A DNA stretch of 64,000 nucleotides from NCBI GenBank assembly GCA_019636285.1, contig JAHBXV010000014.1:1-64000 (forward strand), read 5' to 3'. Shown piece after piece: positions 10,090 to 18,747 of this stretch; within the stretch, counting starts at the first letter, position 1, and the number at the start of each line of letters is the position of its first letter. Below the pieces are notes generated by a model. That model was given only the letters and a program-made list of their open reading frames with translations. It ran no database searches and was not told where the DNA came from. Both the position numbers and the translations under genes were made by a program. This DNA comes from Planctomycetaceae bacterium. GTDB lineage: Bacteria; Planctomycetota; Planctomycetia; Planctomycetales; Planctomycetaceae.

Positions 10090-11904
10090 ATGATGCTGGT
10101 CCGATGCCTGGGGCTGTGTGGCCTTCTCATATCTGCCCTGTGGCTCGTCCAGCGCGACGTTCGGGCGGAACAACCGAACGTCATCGTCATTCTGGCCGAT
10201 GACCTGGGTTGGGCCGATCTGACGTGCTACGGGAGCACGTTTCATCGGACACCCTCGCTGGACCTGCTCGCCCAAAGCGGCGCCAAGTTCACGCAAGGCT
10301 ATGCGTCTTGCCCGGTCTGTTCGCCCACGCGTGCGGCCCTGTTAACGGGCAAGTGGCCGGCTCGGCTGCATCTAACCGACTGGCTCCCCGGCCGGGCCGA
10401 TCGCCCGGACCAGAAGTTGTTGCGTCCCGAGATTCGCCAGGAATTGGAACTGTCCGAAGTCACCCTCGCGGAACTGTTTCGCGCGGCGGACTACATGACG
10501 GGACACATCGGGAAGTGGCACCTGGGCGGTGACGGATTCTCCCCGCTGGAACAGGGCTTCCAGACAAACATCGGCGGCGATCATACGGGAACTCCGCTCA
10601 GCTATTTCGCACCGTACGAACGGAACGGGCGCTTCATGCCCGGCCTGGAAGAAGCTCCGGCGGGGGAGTACCTGACCGATCGCTACGGCCTGGAAGCCGA
10701 GAAATTCATCGAGGCAAATCGGAATCGTCCGTTCTTCCTGCAACTGTCGCACAATGCGGTGCATACGCCGATGAAAGCGCGAGAAGATCTGATTAAGCGC
10801 TATGAACTCGGCTCGGCTCCACCGGGTCAGCAGAGCAATCCCATCTACGCAGCGATGCTGGAAAGCCTCGACAATTCGGTCGGCCGGGTGATGAAAGCCT
10901 TGGAGCGGACTGGCCAGAAGGACCGGACAATCGTTGTCTTTACGTCGGACAATGGCGGGCTGGCGACCAAAGAAGGCCCCAACACTCCGGCAACCAGCAA
11001 CAGCCCCCTTCGCGAAGGCAAGGGTTGGCTGTACGAAGGCGGGATTCGTGTGCCGCTGATCGTCTCCTGGCCCGGAAAAATCGCGGCGGGCAAGGTTGTT
11101 GAGGCCCCGGCCTCATCGATCGACCTGCTCCCGACGTTGGTCGAATTGTGCGGACTCACCGCTCCGAAAAACGCTGATGGAATCTCGCTGAAGCCCGTTC
11201 TCTTCGAACCGGCTGCCACGCTGGAACGCGAGGCGATGTATTGGCATTACCCTCATTATGCCAACCAGGGGGGTAAGCCCGGCGGCGTGATCCGGCAAGG
11301 GAACTGGAAGCTGATCGAGTTCTACGAAAACGGCCGTCGAGAACTCTACGACGTGCAAAAAGACCCGCGCGAGTTGCAGAACATCGCGGACAAGCACTCG
11401 GAGCAGGTGACTGCGATGGCTGCGGCACTCGAAGCGTGGCGGGAATCGGTGGGGGCTCAGCGGAACGTTCCGAACCCCGATTACGTCCCCCATCCGCCGG
11501 GAAAAGACGGCACGATTGAGCTGCCAGCCCGGGGAGCCCAGGTACATGGGGCGATGCTGCGGTACGAACCGCTGCCACATAAGAACACGCTCGGTTTCTG
11601 GACCCGCGCGGAAGACTGGGCAAGCTGGGAACTGACGGTCGAGAAGCCCGGCACCTATGCGCTCGAAGGTGAAATCGGCTGCGGAGCCAAGAGCGGCGGC
11701 AGCGAAGTGGCGTTCGAGGTGGCTGGCCAGACCTTAAAATACACAGTCGCCGAAACCGGGGGCTTCCAGATGTTCGTGGCGACGCCGCTCGGCCAGGTTC
11801 GCTTCGATGCTCCCGGACGGTACACGCTGACGGTCCGTGCCGTATCCAAACCAGGTCCGGCCGTCATGGACTTGCGACAGTTGACTCTCAAACCCGTGCC
11901 GTAA
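10090..11904 (+). CDS. Secreted type I sulfatase with C-terminal beta-sandwich-like domain
   Basis: A 604-residue arylsulfatase-family enzyme with a signal peptide (cleavage after DVRA, near residue 26). The sulfatase core begins with ILADDLGWAD (metal-binding D37/D38). Cys77 lies in CSPTR, the site converted to formylglycine. GKWHLGG and FTSDNGG motifs follow. The core ends near residue 475; the last 125 residues (TIELPAR through the C-terminus) look like an added beta-rich, possibly carbohydrate-binding domain. Planctomycetes use such enzymes on sulfated polysaccharides. The substrate cannot be named. The palindromic repeat at 11923 lies just beyond the stop. Confidence 0.92.
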   Translation: MMLVRCLGLCGLLISALWLVQRDVRAEQPNVIVILADDLGWADLTCYGSTFHRTPSLDLLAQSGAKFTQGYASCPVCSPTRAALLTGKWPARLHLTDWLPGRADRPDQKLLRPEIRQELELSEVTLAELFRAADYMTGHIGKWHLGGDGFSPLEQGFQTNIGGDHTGTPLSYFAPYERNGRFMPGLEEAPAGEYLTDRYGLEAEKFIEANRNRPFFLQLSHNAVHTPMKAREDLIKRYELGSAPPGQQSNPIYAAMLESLDNSVGRVMKALERTGQKDRTIVVFTSDNGGLATKEGPNTPATSNSPLREGKGWLYEGGIRVPLIVSWPGKIAAGKVVEAPASSIDLLPTLVELCGLTAPKNADGISLKPVLFEPAATLEREAMYWHYPHYANQGGKPGGVIRQGNWKLIEFYENGRRELYDVQKDPRELQNIADKHSEQVTAMAAALEAWRESVGAQRNVPNPDYVPHPPGKDGTIELPARGAQVHGAMLRYEPLPHKNTLGFWTRAEDWASWELTVEKPGTYALEGEIGCGAKSGGSEVAFEVAGQTLKYTVAETGGFQMFVATPLGQVRFDAPGRYTLTVRAVSKPGPAVMDLRQLTLKPVP

Positions 11905-11922
11905 TTGGGCATAGCCGCTTTT

Positions 11923-11988
11923 TAGCCGCGACCCAACGGGGAGCGTTCTGATTTTCCGAGCGGAGCGCTCCCCGTTGGGTCGCGGCTA
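11923..11988. repeat. Perfect 23-bp inverted repeat, family A
   Basis: Arms 11923-11945 and 11966-11988 are exact reverse complements separated by a 20-base spacer; the arm core is CCCGTTGGGTCGCGG. It starts about 20 bases after the sulfatase stop and has no T run. One arm recurs at 2386-2410. This fits a dispersed palindromic (REP-like) element that may act as a transcript end or stability structure. Confidence 0.85.
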
Positions 11989-12075
11989 CGCGAGGAATCT
12001 GGGAGAATTCCGCGACTCGCGCCGGGACTGGTCCGCGCGCCGGTGTCATTTATTTCCGCGAAAGCCGTTTGTTCC

Positions 12076-13176
12076 ATGAAAGCGATTGCCGTCATTCCCG
12101 GTCAGCCGAACAGCGTGCATCTGACCGACATCCCCGAGCCGACGCTGGACGAGATTCCCGGCGGTCGGGGCGTTCTGGTCAAGACGCTACAAATCGGCGT
12201 CGATGCGACGGATCGCGAGATCAACGAGGCGCTGTACGGTAACGCTCCGACCGGCTGCAAGCACCTGGTCATCGGCCACGAGAGCTTCGGCGAAGTGCTG
12301 GAGGTGGGACCGGCGGTCAAGGACATCAAGCCGGGCGATCTGGTCTCCTGCACGGTGCGACGGCCGGGTGGGTCGATCTACGACCAGATCGGCCGGAACG
12401 ACATCACCAGCGAAGAGACGTACTACGAACGCGGGATCAACCTGCGGCACGGTTTCATGACCGAGCGCTTCGTGGACGACTGCGAATACATCGTCAAAGT
12501 CCCGCAGCGGCTGAGGCACCTGGGCGTGCTCTCGGAACCCGCCAGCGTATGCGCGAAGGCAATCGAACAGGCATACCTGGCGCAGACGCGCTTGCAGGTC
12601 TGGCGTCCAAAACGGGCGTTCGTGCTGGGATCGGGGCAGATTGGACTGCTCGCGACGATGATGCTGCGGCTGAAGGGGCTGGAGGTTTACACGGTCGCGC
12701 GCGGCAAGGCGCCCAATCGCAAGGCCGACATTGCCGGCGCGTACGGGGCGACCTATGTCAGCACCAGCGATCGCACGCTGCAGGACCTGACCAAGGAAGT
12801 CGGGCGACCGGACATTATTTTCGAAGCGACCGGCAGCAGCCGAATCGCCTTCGAAGCCATGGAAGTGCTGGGGCTGAACGGAGCGCTCATCTGGACGAGC
12901 GTGACGGGCGGCAAGCACGAAGTGACCGTTCCCGGCGACCGAATCAACCTGGAATGGGTACTGGGGAACAAACTGCTGGTGGCATCAGTCAACGGCAACC
13001 GGCATCACTTTGAACTCGGCTTGCAGGCCCTGAGCCATGGCGAGTTGACCTACCCAGGCGTCACGGAACGCATCCTGACCCATCCCGTCGCCGGGCTCGA
13101 CCAGTATCAGGAAATGATGAGATTGCTGGTCGAAGAGAAGGAAGCCCTCAAGGTCTTCGTCAACGTGGGGATCTAA
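12076..13176 (+). CDS. Glucose 1-dehydrogenase-like medium-chain dehydrogenase
   Basis: A 366-residue zinc-type medium-chain dehydrogenase. ATG 12076 ([11 protein letters not shown]) is preferred over an upstream in-frame start at 12043. The segment [15 protein letters not shown] resembles archaeal and bacterial glucose dehydrogenases, with Asp where most alcohol dehydrogenases have the catalytic-zinc Cys. GHE follows in [10 protein letters not shown], and a Rossmann motif ([11 protein letters not shown]) sits near residue 195. Glucose dehydrogenases of this group oxidise glucose to gluconolactone with NAD(P). The substrate is inferred from family likeness. Neighbours do not define a pathway. 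Confidence 0.8.
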   Translation: MKAIAVIPGQPNSVHLTDIPEPTLDEIPGGRGVLVKTLQIGVDATDREINEALYGNAPTGCKHLVIGHESFGEVLEVGPAVKDIKPGDLVSCTVRRPGGSIYDQIGRNDITSEETYYERGINLRHGFMTERFVDDCEYIVKVPQRLRHLGVLSEPASVCAKAIEQAYLAQTRLQVWRPKRAFVLGSGQIGLLATMMLRLKGLEVYTVARGKAPNRKADIAGAYGATYVSTSDRTLQDLTKEVGRPDIIFEATGSSRIAFEAMEVLGLNGALIWTSVTGGKHEVTVPGDRINLEWVLGNKLLVASVNGNRHHFELGLQALSHGELTYPGVTERILTHPVAGLDQYQEMMRLLVEEKEALKVFVNVGI

Positions 13177-13235
13177 GCGGATCGAGTCGAACGGTCGTTC
13201 CGGCGAATGTCCATGCCCCGAGCAGTTGCGTTGCC

Positions 13236-15092
13236 ATGACATCGTTGCGGAATCATGCCCGGATCGTCCGTTCGCTGGCGGATGAGGTCGCCACGATCGA
13301 CCGGCAGACGCGCGTTCTGGGCGAATTCGCGGAAGGGACCGCCGACTGGCGCGAACTGCTGACGCGAAAGCTGCTGCCGCAACTGAGCGATGATGCCTGG
13401 TTGGTGGTGGCCGTCGTCGGCGGCACGAACATCGGCAAGAGCGTCATCTTCAATCACCTGGCGGGCTCGGCGATCAGCGCATCCAGCCCGCTGGCGTCGG
13501 GAACCAAACATCCGGTCCTGGTCTGCCCCGAGGGTTTCACGAATGAGCATGACCTGTCGGCCATATTTCCCGACTTCACGGTGCTGCCGTGGAATTCGGC
13601 GGACGAGTCGCTGAAAGAAGACTCGCGGCATTGCCTCTTTTGGCGGACCACGGAATCAGCCCGCCCCAACCTGCTGCTGCTCGATACCCCCGATATTGAC
13701 AGTGACGCCCCGGTGAACTGGGAACGGGCCGACGCCGTGCGGCAGGCGGCGGATGTGCTGGTGGCGGTGCTCACGCAGCAGAAATACAACGATGCCGCCG
13801 TGAAGCAATTCTTCCGCAAAGCAGCGGCTGAAGACAAGGTGATGGTGATTGTCTTCAACCGCGTCGACCTTCCCGACGACGAAGAGTGGTGGCCGAAGTG
13901 GCTGGAGACCTTCTGCCAGGAGACGGGGGCTCGGCCGGAAGCGGTCTTTCTGGCACCGAATGATCGCCGCGCCGCCGACCGGCTGGCGCTGCCATTCTAC
14001 GATCGCACGGCAGGCAAGAGTTCGTTGGAGCCCTCTTCCCTGTCGAACGTGCTGTCGGATCTGCGATTCGGCGAGATCAAACTGCGGACGCTGCGGGGTT
14101 CGATCCAGCAGTTGATTGGTCCGGAGGGTCTCCCCGGCTGGTTGGGGTCGATTCGTGCTCGTTCGGCTGAGTTTCAGTCAGCGGCGGACCTTCTCGCGAC
14201 ACATCGGCTGGCGGAAATCCGCAACTGGCCGGTGCTCCCCAATGCCGTCATGCTGCGGGAGATTCGGCAATGGTGGGCCAATAACCGCACGGGGTGGACC
14301 GCGACGATTCACACGGCCTACGACAAAGTCGGCAACGTGCTGCTGACTCCGTTCACCCTCGCCAAGAACTGGGTCCAGCCCCCCGGTCCGCCCCCGATCG
14401 AGGACTATCGCCATCGCGAATGGGCGGTCATCGTCGAAACGATCGAGCATGTCTTCCAGAAGCTCGAATGGCTGTCGGAACTGGGGAATCCGCTGCTGAC
14501 GAACCGGCTCAGCGAGATTCTCTCCGGGAAGTCTCGAGCCCACCTGCTTTCGCGCTGGGACCGGGAGCATTCGGAACTCGATTTCTCCAAACTCGCGCAC
14601 GAAGTTGTCGCCCGTGAACTGGCCGGCTTTCGCGAAGAGAATCCTGCGTACTACCGGTTCTTTCAGCAGTTGGATATCGCCGCCGCCGCCAGCCGCCCTG
14701 CCCTGACGATCGCTCTTGGAATCACGGGAATCGGGCTGCCGTTTGGCGAAGCCGCCACGCAACTGGCATCGACGGCCATCATGCAATCGGCCCTGCATGT
14801 CACGGGAGACGTGATTGGTGGAGCGACGGTAGCGACGGTTGGAGACGCAGCCATTAACACGGCGGCGGGGACGACAACCGGGTACTTGCAGGCGCGATTC
14901 CGCCGACTTCAGGAGGTTTTCGCCAGCGAGCGAACGGCCTGGCTGGCCGAGCGACTGGAGCGGGATCTTCTGGGCGAGCTCGCAAAAGACTGGCGGGAAG
15001 CCGCCGCGGTGCCGATGCTGCCGTCGCTGCAGCGCGTGGACGAACTCGTCAAAGAGTTGCGGCAGACTTTGAACTCTGGTGACGATGCCTGA
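13236..15092 (+). CDS. Large membrane-associated P-loop GTPase
   Basis: A 618-residue GTP-binding protein. G1/P-loop GGTNIGKS at residues 62-69, a G2 threonine in ASGTKHP, G3 DTPD (LLLLDTPDID) and G4 NRVD (variant of NKxD). The middle third is helical. Near residues 490-560 are small-residue-rich hydrophobic stretches (ALTIALGITGIGLPFG and a following glycine/alanine-rich run) that may be membrane hairpins, then a charged helical tail. This architecture resembles dynamin-like or Era-like GTPases of unknown role. A second P-loop GTPase occurs at 61235. It ends 3 bases from the converging ribD. Confidence 0.8.
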   Translation: MTSLRNHARIVRSLADEVATIDRQTRVLGEFAEGTADWRELLTRKLLPQLSDDAWLVVAVVGGTNIGKSVIFNHLAGSAISASSPLASGTKHPVLVCPEGFTNEHDLSAIFPDFTVLPWNSADESLKEDSRHCLFWRTTESARPNLLLLDTPDIDSDAPVNWERADAVRQAADVLVAVLTQQKYNDAAVKQFFRKAAAEDKVMVIVFNRVDLPDDEEWWPKWLETFCQETGARPEAVFLAPNDRRAADRLALPFYDRTAGKSSLEPSSLSNVLSDLRFGEIKLRTLRGSIQQLIGPEGLPGWLGSIRARSAEFQSAADLLATHRLAEIRNWPVLPNAVMLREIRQWWANNRTGWTATIHTAYDKVGNVLLTPFTLAKNWVQPPGPPPIEDYRHREWAVIVETIEHVFQKLEWLSELGNPLLTNRLSEILSGKSRAHLLSRWDREHSELDFSKLAHEVVARELAGFREENPAYYRFFQQLDIAAAASRPALTIALGITGIGLPFGEAATQLASTAIMQSALHVTGDVIGGATVATVGDAAINTAAGTTTGYLQARFRRLQEVFASERTAWLAERLERDLLGELAKDWREAAAVPMLPSLQRVDELVKELRQTLNSGDDA

Positions 15093-15095
15093 CCG

Positions 15096-16199
15096 TCAGA
15101 CGTGTTCGCGGGCGACGAAGCCGTGAATGAGGAGATCGTCGCTGAGTCTTTGCACCGAGACATCGCGCAGAGTCTGGTGGGAGGAAATCGCTGCCAGACC
15201 AACACCGGCGATGGGAGAGGCTCCCGATCCACCGACCAGCTTCGGTGCGACGAAAGCATGAACTTCGTCAATGAGACCATCGTCCCACAAGGAGCCGAGG
15301 ACCGAACCGCCTCCTTCGACGAGCACGTTGGTCAGCCGCCGCTGCGCCAGGTCTTTGAGCCACTCGGCATTCGCGCAGTGGCCGGATTCGTCGGCCGCGA
15401 CGGTGACGACTTCGGCCCCGGTTGCTTGCAACGCCCGGACAGAGTCTGCGTCGGCCCGATTTGTCACGACGACCAGGAGGGGATGCTCCTTCGCCGTGCG
15501 AACGAGCTGGCTATCGAGTGGCAGCCTGGCACGTGAGTCGAGAACCACTCGCAGGGCCATCCTTGGCCCTGGAGGTCGCGCTGTGAGCAAAGGATTATCG
15601 GCTAAAGCCGTCCCGATTCCAACGACGATCGCATCCATGCGACCGCGCAGTTGATGGACAACGGTGCGACTGTCGGGGTTTGAAATCCACTGCGAATGTC
15701 CGGTCCGCGCGGCGATCTTGCCGTCGAGCGTCATGGCCCATTTGGCGTGAGCCCACGGACGACCCCGAGTGACGAGCGACACAAAGGGGGCGATGAGCTG
15801 ACGGGCCTCGCATTCCAGCAGTCCGACTTCGACCTCAACGCCGGCTTGCCGAAGTTCATCGATACCGCCGCCAGCGACGTGCGGAGCCGGATCGCTGCAA
15901 GCAACGACGACCCGGCGGATTCCCGCGGCGAGGACGGCGCGGCTACAGGGCGGAGTTTTGCCGTGGTGGCAACAGGGCTCGAGCGTGACGAACAGGGTCG
16001 CCCCGCTCGCCCTTTCTCCTGCCTCGCGCAGGGCGAAGACCTCGGCGTGCGGGCCGCCGTATTTCTGGTGCCAGCCTGCTCCCAACAGTCGAAGCTGGTC
16101 ATCGACAACAACGGCCCCGACCGTGGGGTTGGGCTCGACGGAACCCAACCCGCGCCGCGCCAGGTTGAGCGCGTGCCGCATCACGTCGGTCGGAGACAC
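15096..16199 (-). CDS. ribD: Riboflavin biosynthesis protein RibD (deaminase/reductase)
   Basis: A bifunctional enzyme of about 367 residues converting the 2,5-diamino-6-ribosylamino-pyrimidinone phosphate intermediate to the 5-amino ribitylamino form in riboflavin synthesis. The N-terminal deaminase has the zinc motif HAE (YGGPHAEVFAL) and PCCHHGKTPPC. The C-terminal reductase includes KWAMTLDGKIAARTG and VEGGGSVLGSLWDDGLIDE. GTG 16199 puts MRHALNLARRG about six residues from the start, as in typical RibD; the frame is open to 16265. No other rib gene is adjacent. Confidence 0.92.
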   Translation of the reverse strand: MSPTDVMRHALNLARRGLGSVEPNPTVGAVVVDDQLRLLGAGWHQKYGGPHAEVFALREAGERASGATLFVTLEPCCHHGKTPPCSRAVLAAGIRRVVVACSDPAPHVAGGGIDELRQAGVEVEVGLLECEARQLIAPFVSLVTRGRPWAHAKWAMTLDGKIAARTGHSQWISNPDSRTVVHQLRGRMDAIVVGIGTALADNPLLTARPPGPRMALRVVLDSRARLPLDSQLVRTAKEHPLLVVVTNRADADSVRALQATGAEVVTVAADESGHCANAEWLKDLAQRRLTNVLVEGGGSVLGSLWDDGLIDEVHAFVAPKLVGGSGASPIAGVGLAAISSHQTLRDVSVQRLSDDLLIHGFVAREHV

Positions 16200-16311
16200 G
16201 AATTGCCAGAAACGACCGTCAAAACCCGGTTGGCGGCTCGCAGCCCGCTGCAAATGCTGGTGCACTTCAGACGTCCAGAGGGTTTTGACGGTACTAGAGA
16301 AGCCGCATCGC

Positions 16312-18459
16312 TCAGCTACCTGGCAACCACAGCTTTCCGGCTCCGGCTGGTGCCGCCTCGGCCTCGGGTGTCCAGACGCCTCCCGCCGTCACGCTGCCGC
16401 CGACATCGCTCAGGCCGCCGATTTGACCATTCTCCCAAGGGGATTCCAATCCGGCGGAGGCGAGGAGCGGTTCGAGCATTTCGCGCAGCCGGGGGATTTT
16501 GGGGCCGTAATAGCGAGAAAAGCGTTGGAGCAATCCCGGCAATTCCGGATCGGCGGGATCGTCCACACGGATCATCAGTTCGCGGAGATCGCACGTCCAT
16601 TGGATCTGGAAGGCGTTTTCGCCCACGGCCAGCTTTTCGCGGGCCTGCCGGATCCAGTGGATGGCGGCTTCCGAATCGTTTCGCGACCGGGCCAGTTGCA
16701 TGAGCGTCTGGTAAACGCGATCGAGATCGAGCGATTCCAGACACTTCTCGCGTTTGAGTCCTTCGACCAGGACGTCGTACAAGACACGGTCGTGATGCAG
16801 CAACAGCGTGCGATTGACGACGGAAATCAACTGATCGTCCGACAGTTCGGCGAACGGCAGTCGGTTCATCTGCAAGGCCGACAGATTGCTGACGCTTTCT
16901 TCCGGCCCAACCGTCAACGGCGGCAGGGGCTCGACGTTCAGCCGGCCCAGGAGCCGGCCGATGTCGAGAATCATGTGACTCTCGAGGTAGAACGCGTCGA
17001 GGACGTTGACCAGTGCCAGAATCGCGACGCGTGCCTGGGGATCGGCGGCGGCGGCAGCGATAGTTCGGTCGCCCAGGACGGCGAAGGGTGTTGTCTCGAT
17101 CAGCTCATCGAGTCGACGATCCCATTCGGCGATTTCGAACTGCCGACGACGACGGTTGGAGACACCGCTTAGCGAGCCCCAACGTCCGAGGAACGGACGG
17201 AACGCCGCCGAATGAGCGACGACTTTGTCTTCAATCAACTGATCGAACTGGGCAAGTTCGCCGAGTGTCGCACGCAGCAGATCGTCGGCATCGTTGAGGC
17301 CGTTGTCGAGGAAACCGGCCAGAATCAGCCGCGCCGGTTGACCGGCCTCGGACGAGGCATCGTAGATGGAGATCTGGCCTTGGAGAACGGGAACGGTCTC
17401 ACGGCTGAGCGTCGATAGTTGCTCGGCGGTCGGCGCGGGCCGGTCGAGGACTTCGTAAACGGCGGAGACCGGGAACTGGTCGGGATCGCGGGCCGGCGGC
17501 GTGGGGAGGCGGACGAGTCGCGGTTCTTGATCGAGGATCGACAGGACACGGCTGACCGACTGGATCGGAATGGTCCGTGCCAGCATGTCGACCGTGGCCG
17601 ACAGATGGGTCAGTTCGAAGTAGGTCGCCAGCGTCTGGCACTCGACGGCGAGTCCCGGATCGGCATAGGCCGACGCAGCGCGGCGGAAGGCATCGACCGC
17701 GCGCTGTTCATTGCCGTCATAAGCGGCGGCCAGACCGAGAGCATGCCAGCGTTCGGCCTTCTCGGGAGCAGCTTCGGCCAGCTTGGCGAGCAGATCGGCG
17801 GCGGCGTCCCAGCAGCCGACCGAGCCGTACTTCGCCGCCATCCTGACCGACTTCTGTTCTTCCTCACTACCTTCGATGTTGGGAACCGGATGAACGCCGC
17901 GGACAAAGAAGGGATCGCTATCGTTGCCGTCGAAGCGGAGCAGTTGCAGGAAGATCGCCTGTCGGTCTTCTTCGGGAGCCAACCGCATCGCCAGCACGAG
18001 ATGTTCGCGAGCGGCGAGGGGATGCCCGGCGGCCTGGAACCAGGCAGCTACGCTCCCGGCGAGAGCCGAGACCATTTGCGGGTGCTTCTTGGCCGACTTT
18101 TGAAAAGCCCGATGGACAGCAGACTTGGCAACTTCGTAACCATCGGCATGAAAGGCGGCCGTGGCATACAGCAGGGTGGCGAGTTCAGCTTCGGCGAGGT
18201 GCGGCAACGCCTCGTACAGACCATCGCGGGCGGCGGCCATTTCGCCCAGTTCCAGTTGCACCATGGCTCGGGTGACGACGACCCAGGCGTGATGCGGATA
18301 TTTGCGAAGCAGGCGCGCGAGGCGTTGTTCGGCGGCATGGAGCTGGTTGTTTTCCAGCATCCGGCTGACAGTTTCGATTTCGTCCGCGAGATCAATGCAG
18401 CAAAACTTCAGTTTTTTCCCACTCCCGCAGGGGCAGAGAGCGTAGACATCTAGCGACAT
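16312..18459 (-). CDS. SEC-C motif and tetratricopeptide-rich protein
   Basis: A 715-residue protein starting at ATG 18459 (MSLDVYALCPCGSGKK). The first 25 residues form a SEC-C zinc-binding motif (CPCGSGKKLKFCC), as found at the C-terminus of SecA and in many accessory proteins. The rest is alpha-helical with TPR-like repeats (about 40-330), for example AWVVVTRAMVQLELGEMAAA and GLAAAYDGNEQRAVDAFRRA. No enzymatic motif is visible in the C-terminal half. The open frame extends upstream to 18588, but the SEC-C motif argues for the shorter start. Role unknown, perhaps a protein-interaction scaffold. Confidence 0.82.
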   Translation of the reverse strand: MSLDVYALCPCGSGKKLKFCCIDLADEIETVSRMLENNQLHAAEQRLARLLRKYPHHAWVVVTRAMVQLELGEMAAARDGLYEALPHLAEAELATLLYATAAFHADGYEVAKSAVHRAFQKSAKKHPQMVSALAGSVAAWFQAAGHPLAAREHLVLAMRLAPEEDRQAIFLQLLRFDGNDSDPFFVRGVHPVPNIEGSEEEQKSVRMAAKYGSVGCWDAAADLLAKLAEAAPEKAERWHALGLAAAYDGNEQRAVDAFRRAASAYADPGLAVECQTLATYFELTHLSATVDMLARTIPIQSVSRVLSILDQEPRLVRLPTPPARDPDQFPVSAVYEVLDRPAPTAEQLSTLSRETVPVLQGQISIYDASSEAGQPARLILAGFLDNGLNDADDLLRATLGELAQFDQLIEDKVVAHSAAFRPFLGRWGSLSGVSNRRRRQFEIAEWDRRLDELIETTPFAVLGDRTIAAAAADPQARVAILALVNVLDAFYLESHMILDIGRLLGRLNVEPLPPLTVGPEESVSNLSALQMNRLPFAELSDDQLISVVNRTLLLHHDRVLYDVLVEGLKREKCLESLDLDRVYQTLMQLARSRNDSEAAIHWIRQAREKLAVGENAFQIQWTCDLRELMIRVDDPADPELPGLLQRFSRYYGPKIPRLREMLEPLLASAGLESPWENGQIGGLSDVGGSVTAGGVWTPEAEAAPAGAGKLWLPGS

Positions 18460-18747
18460 CCCACCAATCCTTGTTTCAAATTCACGATCGGCCCGACCGC
18501 AGGGGCGAGCTTCCGAACGGCGTGGCGATCCGAAAATCGCCCGCGAGGGTTTCATGTGCGAGATTAGCAGATTGACGGGAGTATTCACACGTCGTCTGCC
18601 CCCCGCAGGGCTCCAAACAGCCTGAAGTACGTAACTGCTCTCAAGAGAACGTCTTGTCCAGTCAGACCTGTTCCGCTACGATTTCAAAGTTGGTCGTTGC
18701 ATCGGGGCCGGCCGACTTCCGGATTCTTTTCGAACGGACTCCCCTAC

